Position numbers and translations under genes: made by a program. A stretch of DNA of 64,000 nt from Cephalotus follicularis (taxonomy: Eukaryota > Streptophyta > Magnoliopsida > Oxalidales > Cephalotaceae), in contig BDDD01000056.1 of the NCBI GenBank assembly GCA_001972305.1, forward strand, positions 253,704 to 317,703, read 5' to 3'. Positions 47,533 through 53,202 of the stretch are shown piece by piece. The notes under the pieces are model-generated. The model saw nothing but the letters and a program-made list of their open reading frames with translations. It ran no database searches and had not been told where the DNA came from. The first letter of the stretch is position 1. Each line of letters starts with the position of its first letter.

Positions 47533-50032
47533 TAGCAAGTTATTAATATGACTGTGAAATAAACAGTGTCTTGGACATAAGAATTGAGTGTGAAAGAATT
47601 GTGTTGAACATTTAATTCTTGACTGATAAAGAATATAAGATCTCCTTGGATTGATTCTCCGTTGATGTAAATCAATTTATATTGAACCACGTAAATCTGT
47701 ATGTTCTTATTTGTGGTTATGCTCGTCTATGTTTTTTGTCGAATCAATTCGTTCGTGAATAGGAAAACCTGAAATTCCCAACAGTGAGAAGTTTTCTTAA
47801 GGTCTTGGGCCTTGTTTAAAATGTTTGTTTAAGGGTTGACATATATATCCCTTTACTTGTAAATGGTTTATATATATATATATATATCTTTATAAGAGAA
47901 TGATTTTAGTGCTTGTTTACATTAGAAAATAAATGGGCATATTTTCCTGTAAAGTTAATCTAGAGCGCCGCCCTCCCCCCGCAAAAAAAAAAAGGGGTCC
48001 AGCAAATAAAAACAGGACTAAATGACGGTTTCAGAAGTTCAACCGCCTGGTTGAATTTATTCTAGTAATGCTAAAAGGATGTACCAAACTAATAATAGTT
48101 AAATGACATAAATATCAATTTAGAATTTTTATTCAAAGTACTTGTTGGAGCCTAGATTAAACAATGAATCAATTGAGGGACCGAATTATAAAAATCAGAT
48201 TAATTGATGATCAAATTGATACTTTTACCTAAAAAATGGATAAATTAGATGTTGCATAAAAATATGAAATTTTTTTAGGCAAAAGTATCAATTTAGTCGT
48301 TAATTGATTCGAGTTTTATAGTTCAGTCTCTAAATTAATCCATTTTTTAGTCTAGACCTCAATAACTACTTTGAGTAAAAGTTAGAGTTCCAAATTGATA
48401 CTTTCGCCTATTTAAACAAGAAATCTTACCCCAAGGTATAATTGGAAACTCCCACCTCTGTTGAGGAACTGTGGTTACATATGCAGAAACCTGCAGGATG
48501 TTGAAAACTCTCATCAATATGAACAAACTAAATTGATTGTAGTAGAATTACTAGAAGTAGATGATGTAAAACATGCCAATACGGATGCAGCAAGAGAGCA
48601 AGGAGAACTATAAAGGACTGATGTCTCCTCCGTTTCATAGAGAAGATCCATGATGTCCATGCATGCATCAAAGTTCATGAGTTCCGCAGCCTTTGCTACT
48701 CCCCTGAACTCAAAATCACACAAAAAAATGCTCCTAGATGACTTCAGTTATCTGTTGAAAAAAACAGATTATCTTGGAATATCATAACTGTAAGAAAAGA
48801 AACTCACCGAAATTGAATAAAAAGTGCTTCAATGAATCCAAAAGCAGTATTGGTTGTGCCAATTTCAAAATCCAAAACCTTCAGAAGAAGGGACGCAAAA
48901 TAGAAAACCCATTCATACTTCATCTCAGTTGAGCTGAATAGTGCAAGTAACATCTTAAATCTACAAGTAAATATACCTGCAATAAGACCACCTCCTACAG
49001 AGAATCTCATTAAGCACTCTGGACAACATTATAAAGAAAAGAAGCAATTCTGAATGATAGTTGTAGAAGATAAATGGCTTACTGCCTCCAAAAAATCTCG
49101 AGTTGTAAAATGATCCTCTTGAATGAACTTATCTCCCAAGGACTTCAGACTTTTCACAGACAACAGACGTGAATCATGTATCTAAAAAACATCAAAATGG
49201 TCATGAATGCAGGGAAACACAATAAGAATAATGAGGAAAAATGAAGGCACAAAATACTAGAAAATGAAAAACCAACTTTGCTTGAAATCCACAGAGAAAT
49301 GAGGCCAAATAATTGCAGACTGCTCTCCCTTATTGGTTGCAAAAGCCAGCTTCGCTTGTCATCTCTTTGGATGAATCTTCACAAACAGAACCGAGATTCA
49401 AAACAATTACACGACATCAAGTAAAACCCCTTGGAAAAAAATATCAACCAGCGAAACAAAATAACTTATTTACAACATGTGGATAACAATACAAACAATG
49501 TTGAAGCTAAAACTGTTGGTACCGACTTGTGTGGTTGAATTTAATTAAAATTCTTCAGTAAACTTAACAGTTACGCAACAAATTAGATAAAATTTTATTT
49601 ACAATAGATAAAATTTCAATATTTGTAGGGCTACATTTTGTTTTTGTTTAAAACTAAAATGAGAGAATATCACTTAATTTCTTATGGATTTTAAGAAACC
49701 TCAACTATAATTTTGCATATTAACAAAGAAAAATATATATTATTTATATTAAAAAGGGGAAAAAAAGTATTAAAAGAAATCGTAGAACAAACCTGGAGAG
49801 AGAAGAATAAAATCGATCTGCGAAGAGTGTTAATGCAGTGTACTTGACAATGGGAGTAACTTCCAGTTGCTACAATAACATATTCCAAAATACGAATAAT
49901 TAAATCAAAGTAATACAAAAACAATGACATATAATAATGTAACATTCTCTTGAAATTAATTACCGTAGCAGATTGAATAAGAAACTCCACCGCTTGGAGT
50001 CGCAGAGAAGAAGAAGAGCTATCAATTCGCAT
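9719..50032 (-). CDS. CYCJ18: cyclin-J18-like gene, nine coding exons, 38.6-kb intron 8
   Basis: The coding exons on the minus strand are 50032-49964, 49869-49793, 49376-49277, 49181-49083, 48994-48977, 48878-48808, 48703-48577, 48490-48430 and 9807-9719. They join in phase to 711 nt, 236 residues plus TGA, close to the length I recall for Arabidopsis CYCJ18. Recognisable blocks are A-V-E-F-L-I-Q-S-A at the start, [12 protein letters not shown] and W-I-S-S-K in the cyclin fold, [42 protein letters not shown] and V-K-F-V-T-S-C. Cyclins bind and activate cyclin-dependent kinases in the nucleus; J18 is an atypical plant class whose partner I do not know. The introns are 94, 416, 95, 88, 98, 104, 86 and 38,622 bp. 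All have GT-AG ends except intron 7, whose donor is GC or a GT six bases upstream. No stop or frameshift is seen. The identification is from memory of the family; the exon phases are direct. Confidence 0.88.
9808..11770. other. 3' end of giant intron, no gene seen
   Basis: AT-rich intron sequence between the acceptor of exon 9 and the hAT element. No ORF, terminal repeat or RNA gene was recognised. Part may be ancestral intron. Confidence 0.5.
11779..12215. repeat. left hAT terminal and subterminal repeats
   Basis: The inverted repeat is followed by about 170 bp rich in CCGGACCGG-type palindromes. A cluster of GCGTTGACG/CGTCAACGC copies follows from about 11985. In hAT elements, repeated short subterminal motifs are the usual transposase-binding sites; which motif serves here is inference. 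Confidence 0.8.
12359..13518 (+). pseudogene. hAT-borne accessory gene, plant-transposon-protein-like domain
   Basis: The frame opens at ATG 12359, is broken by TGA at 12521 where a Trp is expected (F-D-V-L-G then stop), and runs on to a stop at 13091. A change of frame at about 13090 allows it to continue as [11 protein letters not shown]. There is another stop near 13242, and a coiled-coil, acidic tail ([11 protein letters not shown], then [11 protein letters not shown]) ends at 13518. The middle ([24 protein letters not shown]) resembles the 'putative plant transposon protein' domain of many retroelement-linked plant ORFs; that match is from memory. It is not a transposase. Its tail is homologous to an inverted copy at 14552-14737. 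Confidence 0.62.
13519..14049. repeat. AT-rich 3' region with short degenerate repeats
   Basis: The sequence downstream of the accessory gene contains several spaced copies of a phrase like TTTGACAGTTATGCATCAA (about 13758-13880). It has no gene; the small ORFs here are repeat artefacts. Confidence 0.6.
14050..14470. repeat. central array of CGTCAACGCC motifs in the hAT
   Basis: About a dozen imperfect copies of (G)CGTCAACGCC and its complement lie within 420 bp, between the accessory gene and the inverted tail copy. The same motif forms both subterminal clusters of this element. Confidence 0.8.
14552..14737 (-). pseudogene. inverted second copy of the accessory-gene tail
   Basis: The minus strand reads [15 protein letters not shown], then [10 protein letters not shown] and a Ser/Glu-rich end. 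This matches the C-terminus of the plus-strand accessory gene (13370-13518). It follows the transposase stop by about 30 bp on the same strand, so both genes of the hAT end in related tails facing each other. Confidence 0.75.
14765..16899 (-). pseudogene. hAT transposase (BED finger, RNase-H-like fold, hATC dimerisation domain)
   Basis: The reading starts at ATG 16899. A BED-type finger lies at about residues 90-135 (S-G-I-W-K-H, then S-G-G-G-T and K-R-H-L-V-K-C); the first zinc Cys is replaced by Phe (V-F-F-K-V-C). The core has [10 protein letters not shown] and [10 protein letters not shown]. The C-terminal hAT dimerisation domain has [21 protein letters not shown] and L-K-D-W-I, ending near 14765. 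Breaks include TGA codons near 16532 and 16113, base losses in homopolymers near 16000 and 15945, and a frame break near 15450. It resembles RICESLEEPER/DAYSLEEPER-type zinc-finger BED proteins. It once excised and integrated the element; this copy cannot. Confidence 0.9.
17180..17699. repeat. right hAT subterminal and terminal repeats
   Basis: GCGTTGACG-type motifs (17185-17525) are followed by a CCGGTTC/GGTCCGGGCC-rich block and the inverted end CTTGCAACCCTA. The arrangement mirrors the left end. Confidence 0.8.
17708..18840. other. intron sequence, no gene seen
   Basis: AT-rich DNA between the hAT and the copia gag relic. The 5' LTR of that copia should lie here, but I find no primer site or LTR end that I trust. 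Confidence 0.4.
18841..19769 (+). pseudogene. gag: copia gag and protease start
   Basis: Fragments in several frames read like a copia gag: an R-W-K-Q-D block, [25 protein letters not shown], and [12 protein letters not shown]. They are followed by a zinc knuckle relic (C-Y-K-T-G-H-I-R, stop, D-C; about 19605-19632). The first Cys of the knuckle is changed. The last codons ([10 protein letters not shown]) are the protease start, with the catalytic D-S/T-G altered to D-N-D. Stops and frameshifts throughout make it inactive. Confidence 0.75.
19775..20702 (+). repeat. 5' LTR of the gypsy, internally deleted
   Basis: Starts TATAACACCCCG (the usual TGTAACACC with one change) and ends GTCGTGTCA. 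From about 20274 to 20606 it matches 23646-23970. It then jumps to the segment that in the 3' LTR begins near 26050. Confidence 0.82.
20707..20718 (+). promoter_or_regulatory. primer-binding site (tRNA-iMet type)
   Basis: TGGTATCAGAGC lies four bases after the LTR end. Confidence 0.85.
20811..22339 (+). pseudogene. gag: gypsy gag with start of protease
   Basis: The frames carry gag features: F-L-M-E-K-G-A-L-R then a stop for Trp, [10 protein letters not shown], and [17 protein letters not shown] zinc knuckle follows near 21980-22025 ([14 protein letters not shown]), in which the fourth ligand Cys is Phe. The protease begins with L-F-D-T-G-S-T (about 22300-22325), so its catalytic D-T-G is kept, but TAA follows at 22337. 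At least six stops lie upstream. Confidence 0.82.
22340..23642 (+). pseudogene. pol: gypsy protease, reverse transcriptase and start of RNase H
   Basis: Visible blocks are [15 protein letters not shown] (protease-RT linker), [21 protein letters not shown] and the catalytic box as [10 protein letters not shown]. The usual F-I-D-D is changed, so the enzyme is dead. [11 protein letters not shown] follows at about 23520. The frame ends at [10 protein letters not shown], where a deletion joins it to the LTR. Confidence 0.85.
23643..26155 (+). repeat. 3' LTR of the gypsy, 5'-truncated
   Basis: Matches the 5' LTR at both its ends and carries the 2.1-kb middle missing there. The middle is AT-rich with no coding. 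Confidence 0.82.
26161..27760 (+). pseudogene. pol: copia integrase and start of reverse transcriptase
   Basis: After the gypsy the same polyprotein resumes, with the GAG-preintegrase box ([12 protein letters not shown] near 26395, then [13 protein letters not shown]) and C-A-D-C-I-R. Next comes the integrase core with S-D-R-D-G-E-Y-Y and [13 protein letters not shown] (26772-27104 open). In the N-terminal part of reverse transcriptase, [11 protein letters not shown] and V-W-E-L-V-E-L-P are visible (about 27560-27640). Stops and a large deletion end it near 27760. Confidence 0.8.
27909..28309 (+). repeat. likely 3' LTR of the split copia
   Basis: Begins TGTTAGACAATA directly after a purine tract and contains a (GT)n run near 28115. 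It probably ends near the TTATGACA at 28309. The right boundary is uncertain because the other LTR is not identifiable. Confidence 0.5.
28310..29596. other. intron sequence, no gene recognised
   Basis: AT-rich with short frames only. A frame near 28690-28860 (+) is open but matches nothing I know. Confidence 0.4.
29597..29934 (+). mobile_element. relic LTR plus primer site, Tat/Ogre-like gypsy
   Basis: TGTCACAAGTCTCACTAGG starts a segment with a TATAAATAGAGG promoter-like box and the phrase 'ggaggacctcaagta' seen in Tat-lineage LTRs. It ends CAACA near 29912. The primer-like ATTGGTGTCATCCATGG (29918-29934) matches the unusual primer site of this lineage. No gag or pol follows. Lineage is from memory of the motif. 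Confidence 0.5.
29935..31193. other. unassigned DNA and probable LTR of the outer gypsy
   Basis: 29935-30550 has no recognisable gene. From roughly 30580 to 31193 there is a promoter-like stretch (TATAAATAGAGG near 30943) ending TTAAACA, which looks like the 5' LTR of the gag relic that follows. Its left end is not defined. Confidence 0.4.
31197..31512 (+). pseudogene. gag: outer gypsy: primer site and first part of gag
   Basis: A primer-like TTGGCGATTCCACTGGAG follows an LTR-like end. Gag starts at ATG 31230 with M-A-R-R-R-N-V-P-V, then stops and frame changes, and a Gln-rich stretch. It is cut at 31512 by the Tekay-like element. The rest of the gag lies at 42520-43300. Confidence 0.62.
31513..33891 (-). 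repeat. 3' LTR of the Tekay-like element
   Basis: 2379 bp, collinear with 40117-42514 but visibly diverged, so the insertion is not recent. An array of AAGCGTCGACGG/AAGCGTCAACGC motifs lies at about 32909-33175. Confidence 0.92.
33892..33904 (-). promoter_or_regulatory. polypurine tract of the Tekay-like element
   Basis: The minus strand reads ATGAGGGGAGGA directly before the LTR start TGTAAGC, as needed to prime plus-strand DNA synthesis. Confidence 0.85.
33935..35494 (-). pseudogene. pol: Tekay-like RNase H end, integrase and chromodomain
   Basis: On the minus strand, 35494-35108 carries the end of RNase H ([13 protein letters not shown]) and the integrase zinc region ([10 protein letters not shown]). 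35107-34595 holds the catalytic core across stops, with [11 protein letters not shown] and S-S-R-D-P-R-F-T-S. 34594-34403 has [10 protein letters not shown]. 34351-33935 has the integrase C-terminus ([12 protein letters not shown]) and a chromodomain-like end ([18 protein letters not shown]). Chromodomains of this class are thought to guide insertion to heterochromatin. Stops make the protein inactive. Confidence 0.9.
35491..36700 (-). pseudogene. pol: Tekay-like reverse transcriptase and RNase H
   Basis: The minus strand is open for 279 codons (36330-35491), with [14 protein letters not shown], the catalytic [20 protein letters not shown] and the RNase H motifs Y-S-D-A-S-G and L-E-L-A-A-I. 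Upstream, 36700-36331 holds fingers motifs ([17 protein letters not shown]) with stops. The polymerase active site itself is intact. Confidence 0.92.
36571..37799 (-). pseudogene. Tekay-like protease, split by a solo LTR
   Basis: The protease start is at 37799-37624 ([10 protein letters not shown]; the usual D-T/S-G is D-P-G). It continues at 37147-36571 after the inserted LTR with [19 protein letters not shown] and the linker [13 protein letters not shown]. The changed catalytic loop and the stops argue against activity. Confidence 0.85.
37148..37618. mobile_element. small solo LTR (471 bp) inside the Tekay-like protease
   Basis: Begins TGTAAGAACCC, ends GCGCTACA, and is flanked by the perfect duplication taaaa (37143-37147 and 37619-37623). 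It interrupts the protease frame cleanly. It shows no coding and could be a solo LTR or a short non-autonomous LTR element. Confidence 0.88.
37800..40080 (-). pseudogene. gag: Tekay-like gag, interrupted by a hAT derivative
   Basis: On the minus strand the gag shows [41 protein letters not shown] and a zinc-knuckle region near 37990 ([13 protein letters not shown]). Between the capsid part and the knuckle it is split by the 677-bp hAT derivative at 38157-38833. Several stops are present. Confidence 0.85.
38157..38833. mobile_element. non-autonomous hAT derivative (677 bp)
   Basis: The ends (TAGAGTTGCAAG and CTTGCAACTCTA) are the same as those of the 5.9-kb hAT at 11779-17699. The subterminal CCGGTTC and GCGTTGACG motifs are also shared. 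A perfect 8-bp duplication cctctgcg flanks it (38149-38156 and 38834-38841). There is no coding. It would depend on the transposase of the larger family. Confidence 0.93.
40096..40109 (-). promoter_or_regulatory. primer-binding site of the Tekay-like element
   Basis: The minus strand reads TGGTATCAGAGCCA, seven bases inside the 5' LTR end, matching initiator methionine tRNA. Confidence 0.9.
40117..42514 (-). repeat. 5' LTR of the Tekay-like element
   Basis: 2398 bp, the partner of 31513-33891. It carries the same GCGTCGACGG/GCGTCAACGC array (about 41535-41780). Confidence 0.92.
42520..43300 (+). pseudogene. gag: outer gypsy: rest of gag
   Basis: Continues the gag begun at 31230. After a Pro/Thr-rich linker come [24 protein letters not shown] and [12 protein letters not shown], the retrotransposon gag fold, then stops. 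No pol follows; the sequence ends in unassigned DNA near 43300. Confidence 0.75.
43306..43592. other. unassigned intron sequence
   Basis: T-rich DNA of unknown origin before the second pol-less copia. I see no gene. Confidence 0.4.
44746..45411 (+). pseudogene. gag: copia gag (single copy) in element copy 2
   Basis: Fragments match the gag of copy 1: [19 protein letters not shown], and an open part at 45094-45411 with [17 protein letters not shown] and L-F-G-K-D-T-L. There is only one unit, so the triplication at 6249-8282 is private to copy 1. Confidence 0.78.
45565..45985 (+). pseudogene. copia protease and preintegrase relic in copy 2
   Basis: Open at 45565-45825 with [18 protein letters not shown] and [12 protein letters not shown], then decayed. 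Like copy 1, it then enters the common tail, not integrase. Confidence 0.75.
46276..46665 (+). repeat. 3' LTR of copia copy 2
   Basis: Related to 43593-43991. It contains an (AT)n run (46344-46374) where the duplicated LTR at 47415 has a (GT)n run. Confidence 0.8.
46871..47890 (+). repeat. tandem duplicate of the copy 2 3' end
   Basis: Repeats 45718-46766 with an offset of about 1.14-1.15 kb. It holds the end of the protease region, the non-coding tail, an LTR (47415-47783) and even the downstream flank ('gaagtttt...gggccttgtttaaa'). Because the flank is included, this is a local tandem duplication, not a second insertion. Confidence 0.82.
47484..47531. repeat. (GT)n microsatellite in the duplicated LTR
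   Basis: An uninterrupted GT run of about 48 bp. The corresponding position of the sister LTR has AT repeats. The His-Thr-rich minus-strand ORF over it is an artefact. Confidence 0.95.
48105..48409. repeat. foldback element at the start of giant intron 8
   Basis: Two arms of about 130 bp (48105-48240 and 48278-48409) are imperfect inverted repeats. Both carry AAATTGATACTTT-type ends and the AGTATCAATTT phrase. There is no coding. It looks like a MITE or foldback transposon and lies 20 bp inside the intron from the exon 8 donor. Confidence 0.75.
48430..50032 (-). CDS. CYCJ18: cyclin-J18-like gene, exons 1-8 block
   Basis: Eight exons in 1.6 kb encode the first 207 residues and carry nearly the whole cyclin fold. 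The start ATG (50032-50030) is the first in the open frame and matches the family's N-terminal position before A-V-E-F-L-I-Q-S-A. The end phases are 0, 2, 0, 0, 0, 2, 0 and 1, and each matches the next exon. The donor of exon 8 is a strong GTAAGA after a Trp codon plus one G. The only partner that supplies the missing TG and continues the protein is at 9807. Confidence 0.88.
48977..48994 (-). CDS. CYCJ18: 18-nt microexon (exon 5) of cyclin-J18-like gene
   Basis: The six codons read E-V-V-L-L-Q and fill the gap between ...F-L-E-A (exon 4) and V-L-D-F-E-I-G (exon 6). The acceptor is TTCTCTGTAG and the donor CAG/GTATAT. Without it the protein lacks six residues of a cyclin helix but stays in frame. 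Confidence 0.8.
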
Positions 50033-50220
50033 TGTTAGATTTGTATGTCTCTTACTTCTTCTCCGAGTTTTTTTTTTTTTTTTTAGGTCTAATTTGTTTT
50101 GAATGGGGAGGACAGATATAGAGTTTTGGCCGCGAGCCTGACGCCTTAAAAGCGCCAGAAAACGGGCCAGTCCCGGCATAGCACGTTTTCAAACGAGTTC
50201 GACCTGGTTTTAAAAAATTA
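50033..50220 (-). promoter_or_regulatory. 5' UTR and promoter-proximal region of the cyclin gene
   Basis: On the minus strand, upstream of the ATG, there is a poly(A) stretch, a TCTATAT box near 50115 and a TCTGGCGCTTTT stretch near 50155. The last is close to the plant E2F consensus (TTTSSCGC), expected of a cell-cycle gene, but the match is imperfect. No transcription start can be fixed from sequence. Confidence 0.35.
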
Positions 50221-50994
50221 TGGAGGTAAACTCTATCAATTTTTTAAAGTGATGACGTGGTATCTGACAAATTTAAGCAAAGAGTCAACCGAATGACTTA
50301 AGCATTCTAGATAAAAAAAAAAGAGTTTTTTTTTTAATTTTATTTTTCAGGATCCTTTTTCATGATTTTATATATATTAGCGCAATCTCGAGTTTTGCGG
50401 TGGATCTCGACTACGTATGATATATGTTATGCGATGTATTATTTAGCTAATTAACTTATTGTTATTTTATGATTAAATGATATTTATTATCTATCTTTTA
50501 ATAAATATTGTTTAAAAATAACAAATATCATATAAAAAAATAGACTGTATCCTATAAAAAATTATATAATTATTATACAAATAGCATCAGATAATTGTTT
50601 TATCATCAATATTCTTGGAAATGATAGCCAAATGTCCCTAAATAAATAAATACCAAGAGGACTAAATTGTTTGTATGATAACAGTCCATAAAAATTCATA
50701 AATTTTAAAATATACTTTAAAACTCAAGCCTGAACAAAAAATGAACTAATTTTAATGTCCAAGTCCAATAATTCACACAAACATTTACAGTTTCTTTAAT
50801 CCAAAATTGATAAAAAAAAAAAGAGGTTTAAAAACTTGCAACATGTTTATTAATATCAAAGCATTTAGCATACTACAATAAATAAATATATGAAATGAAT
50901 GAACACAAAAATAATACCCAAAAAAATAAATAAAACTAAAAAAGAATTCATCTGTATATCTTTAGTTTTACTTCACGTATCTATCAATCTAACA
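50221..50994. other. AT-rich upstream region, no gene
   Basis: Very AT-rich sequence between the cyclin promoter and a solo LTR. Nothing else was recognised. Confidence 0.5.
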
Positions 50995-51896
50995 TGTTGG
51001 CCTTTGCCACCCCGATTAAATGTTCACCACATGTTATTTTGATGATTAACAAACGTAATTTACTTGTATGCATAATTCTTTAAGTTATAAATGCATTTAC
51101 TCACTTAATCTTGTGTCCAAAGTTGTGCCAAGGTTGTTTATGCAGGTACAGGCAATTCCAGCCGACTGGAGGGCAATCCAGTCGACTGCCAGGCATTACA
51201 GTCGACTGCATCAGGGCATCAGCCGACTGCCATGGGGTACAAATCAGGCAGAAGCTTCTGTATCATTTAACACCCAATCCAGCCAACTGAAGCAGGGAAA
51301 CAGTCGACTGCCAGGGGGTCCAGTCGACTGCCAGGGATTCCAGCCGACTGCCATCAATTGTGCAAAATCTGGCAGTAGGTTTTGTAACTTCCAAAATAGC
51401 CTAAACAGCCGACTGAAGCAGGGCATCAGCCGACTGTCAAGCACACCAGCCGACTGCCCACATGATCCAGCCAACTGCCCACTCCCAACGGCTATATTCA
51501 AATAAACGCGCCATCAATCCAGCCAGCTGCCGTCCAAATCCAGCCGACTGGATTTGTATCAGACAGTTAAAAATAGATCCGTTGGAGGCTTAACTATTTA
51601 AGCAAATTTGGGGCTCTTAAATGCGTGATCAAGCTTTCAAGTCTTACATTCTCACAAGTTATCTCAAGCTCAATACTAAGCATTCAAACAATCACAAGAG
51701 ATCAAATCCAAAGCCAATCATACACATTCACAAAGCTTTACTCTTACTTTGTATACACTTATAGCTTTGTTCAAAGTTGTGCTTCATTGTAAACAAATTC
51801 GCAACGAATTTGTAAACACTTAAACATTTACTTTCATTCATACAAGAGAGGTTGTCTCTTGTATCCCCCCCTCTAGACTTCCTACATACCATATCG
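50995..51896. mobile_element. probable solo LTR with palindromic CAGTCGACTG repeats
   Basis: Begins TGTTGGCC and probably ends CCTACA. The flanks taaca and tacca match in four of five bases. About a dozen copies of CAGTCGACTG or CAGCCGACTG, followed by CC or AAGCAGG, fill 51155-51550. The rest of the sequence (a TTGTATCC-type end and clustered short repeats) looks like LTRs of the SIRE/Maximus copia lineage; that assignment is from memory. There is no coding; the frames here are chance. Confidence 0.62.
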
Positions 51897-52390
51897 AAGA
51901 AACTTATATGAATGGTTATATTGTTTTCCTTTTTCTATGTCCAATGTATTGGAAACATAATCTATTATCAAATGAGAGTATAAAGTCCAATATGCAAAAA
52001 CGTTTCGGTCCAAATAACAAACACGTTATATTTAAGCCAAGGCCAATCCACAATATAATGGAGGTGAGCCTTAACATGAAGATGGAGTTGACCGCAGCTG
52101 TTGTATTTTACGGGGGTAATATATGTTTATGGCAATGGACGATAGTGCTTGAAGACTTGGAGTTTGCTGGTGATGATGGATTTTGACGAAGGTTAGGTGA
52201 GAGGTGTTTAAAGTGATGGCTATAGTGGTTGGTGTGTGATTCGGTGAATGGTGGCTACGTTGTTCTGTTCTAGTTGTGTTATTGAGTTGCTTATCATGGG
52301 TTGTGGAGGTGAGATTGCTTGATTGGCAATGGTGATGGTTTTTTTTTCTTGTCTTGGGTGCTTCACTATTAGACTGTAATTATATTATTT
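51897..52390. other. unassigned region
   Basis: An open frame of 92 codons (51908-52186, +) matches nothing I know and has no supporting context. No other feature was seen. Confidence 0.4.
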
Positions 52391-52932
52391 TGGATAAAAT
52401 ACAAAAAAAAAACCTTGAAATTATAAAATGATAACACATAACTTTTTATAGTTTCATAAATAATAAATACCCCTTAAGTTGACAAACCCGTATAAAATAG
52501 TCTTCTCTGTTAAACAGACGGTAAAAAACATTAGTTTAACATATGTAAAAAGTCAAATTTTCTCATAAACCTTATCTTCTTGTTTTTCCACACTTTTAGG
52601 TATATGAGCATGTAAAAAGTTAAATTTACCCCTAATATGATGTGACGTAGATGACAATAATGGTGTGCATATGAAAAAAAGATGATCATAACAGTTGGGA
52701 CCGCCGTTTCATTTGATTGCATTAATTATAAAGTATCTTACAAAATGATGTCTAGTGTCAACACATATGCCTCACAGCAAGACAAAAAAGTAAGCTGATA
52801 AAAAATTACATCATGTGCATAACAAAAAATATCACTGCACATGTATTTTTTCAAAACTCTACATCCAGAATACTCATATACATTAACTCCCAAAAAGCAT
52901 TTTCTGCATATCTGTGTTTGAAAACATCAGAT

Positions 52933-53202
52933 CTATGCTTGGCTTGAAGATCCAACACCACCTCTACCACCACCTGCAACAGAAGAAAAGACCGCTCCAC
53001 TACCTATTCCAATACCTGAACCTCCTCCCCCTTCACAAGAAGCTGAACACCTTACATAATATGTAGCAGTGCTAAAACCCCTCTCACCAACACTTGCAGC
53101 AGATTTTCCAAGTTTAGTTTTCTTTTTTACAAAACACTCGTCTGCTACAAAAATAAATTGCAGCAGATGGGTGCTGAAAAGCACCCCGATGTATGCAGCA
53201 CC
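52933..53202 (-). pseudogene. possible last exon of the MULE protein
   Basis: A minus-strand open frame ends with a Gly-rich tail and S-S-S-Q-A before the stop, the style of MULE transposase C-termini. It is next to a copia LTR start (53203) and to repeat units like those at 56346-56565, which suggests it was joined to that region before the insertion. The link is inference. Confidence 0.35.

Noticed and set aside
47481..47690. ORF with a long His-Thr repeat
   Set aside because: It is a translation of the (GT)n microsatellite.
48808..48925. Longer version of cyclin exon 6 beginning near 48920
   Set aside because: It would add a non-family stretch before V-L-D-F-E-I-G. The 18-nt microexon plus the acceptor at 48879 gives the expected residues and phase.
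51155..51550. Possible CRISPR-like array
   Set aside because: The repeats are short imperfect palindromes of irregular spacing in a plant LTR; no cas genes and the wrong kind of genome.
51908..52186. 92-codon plus-strand ORF
   Set aside because: No family resemblance, no splice or promoter context; kept only as unassigned sequence.
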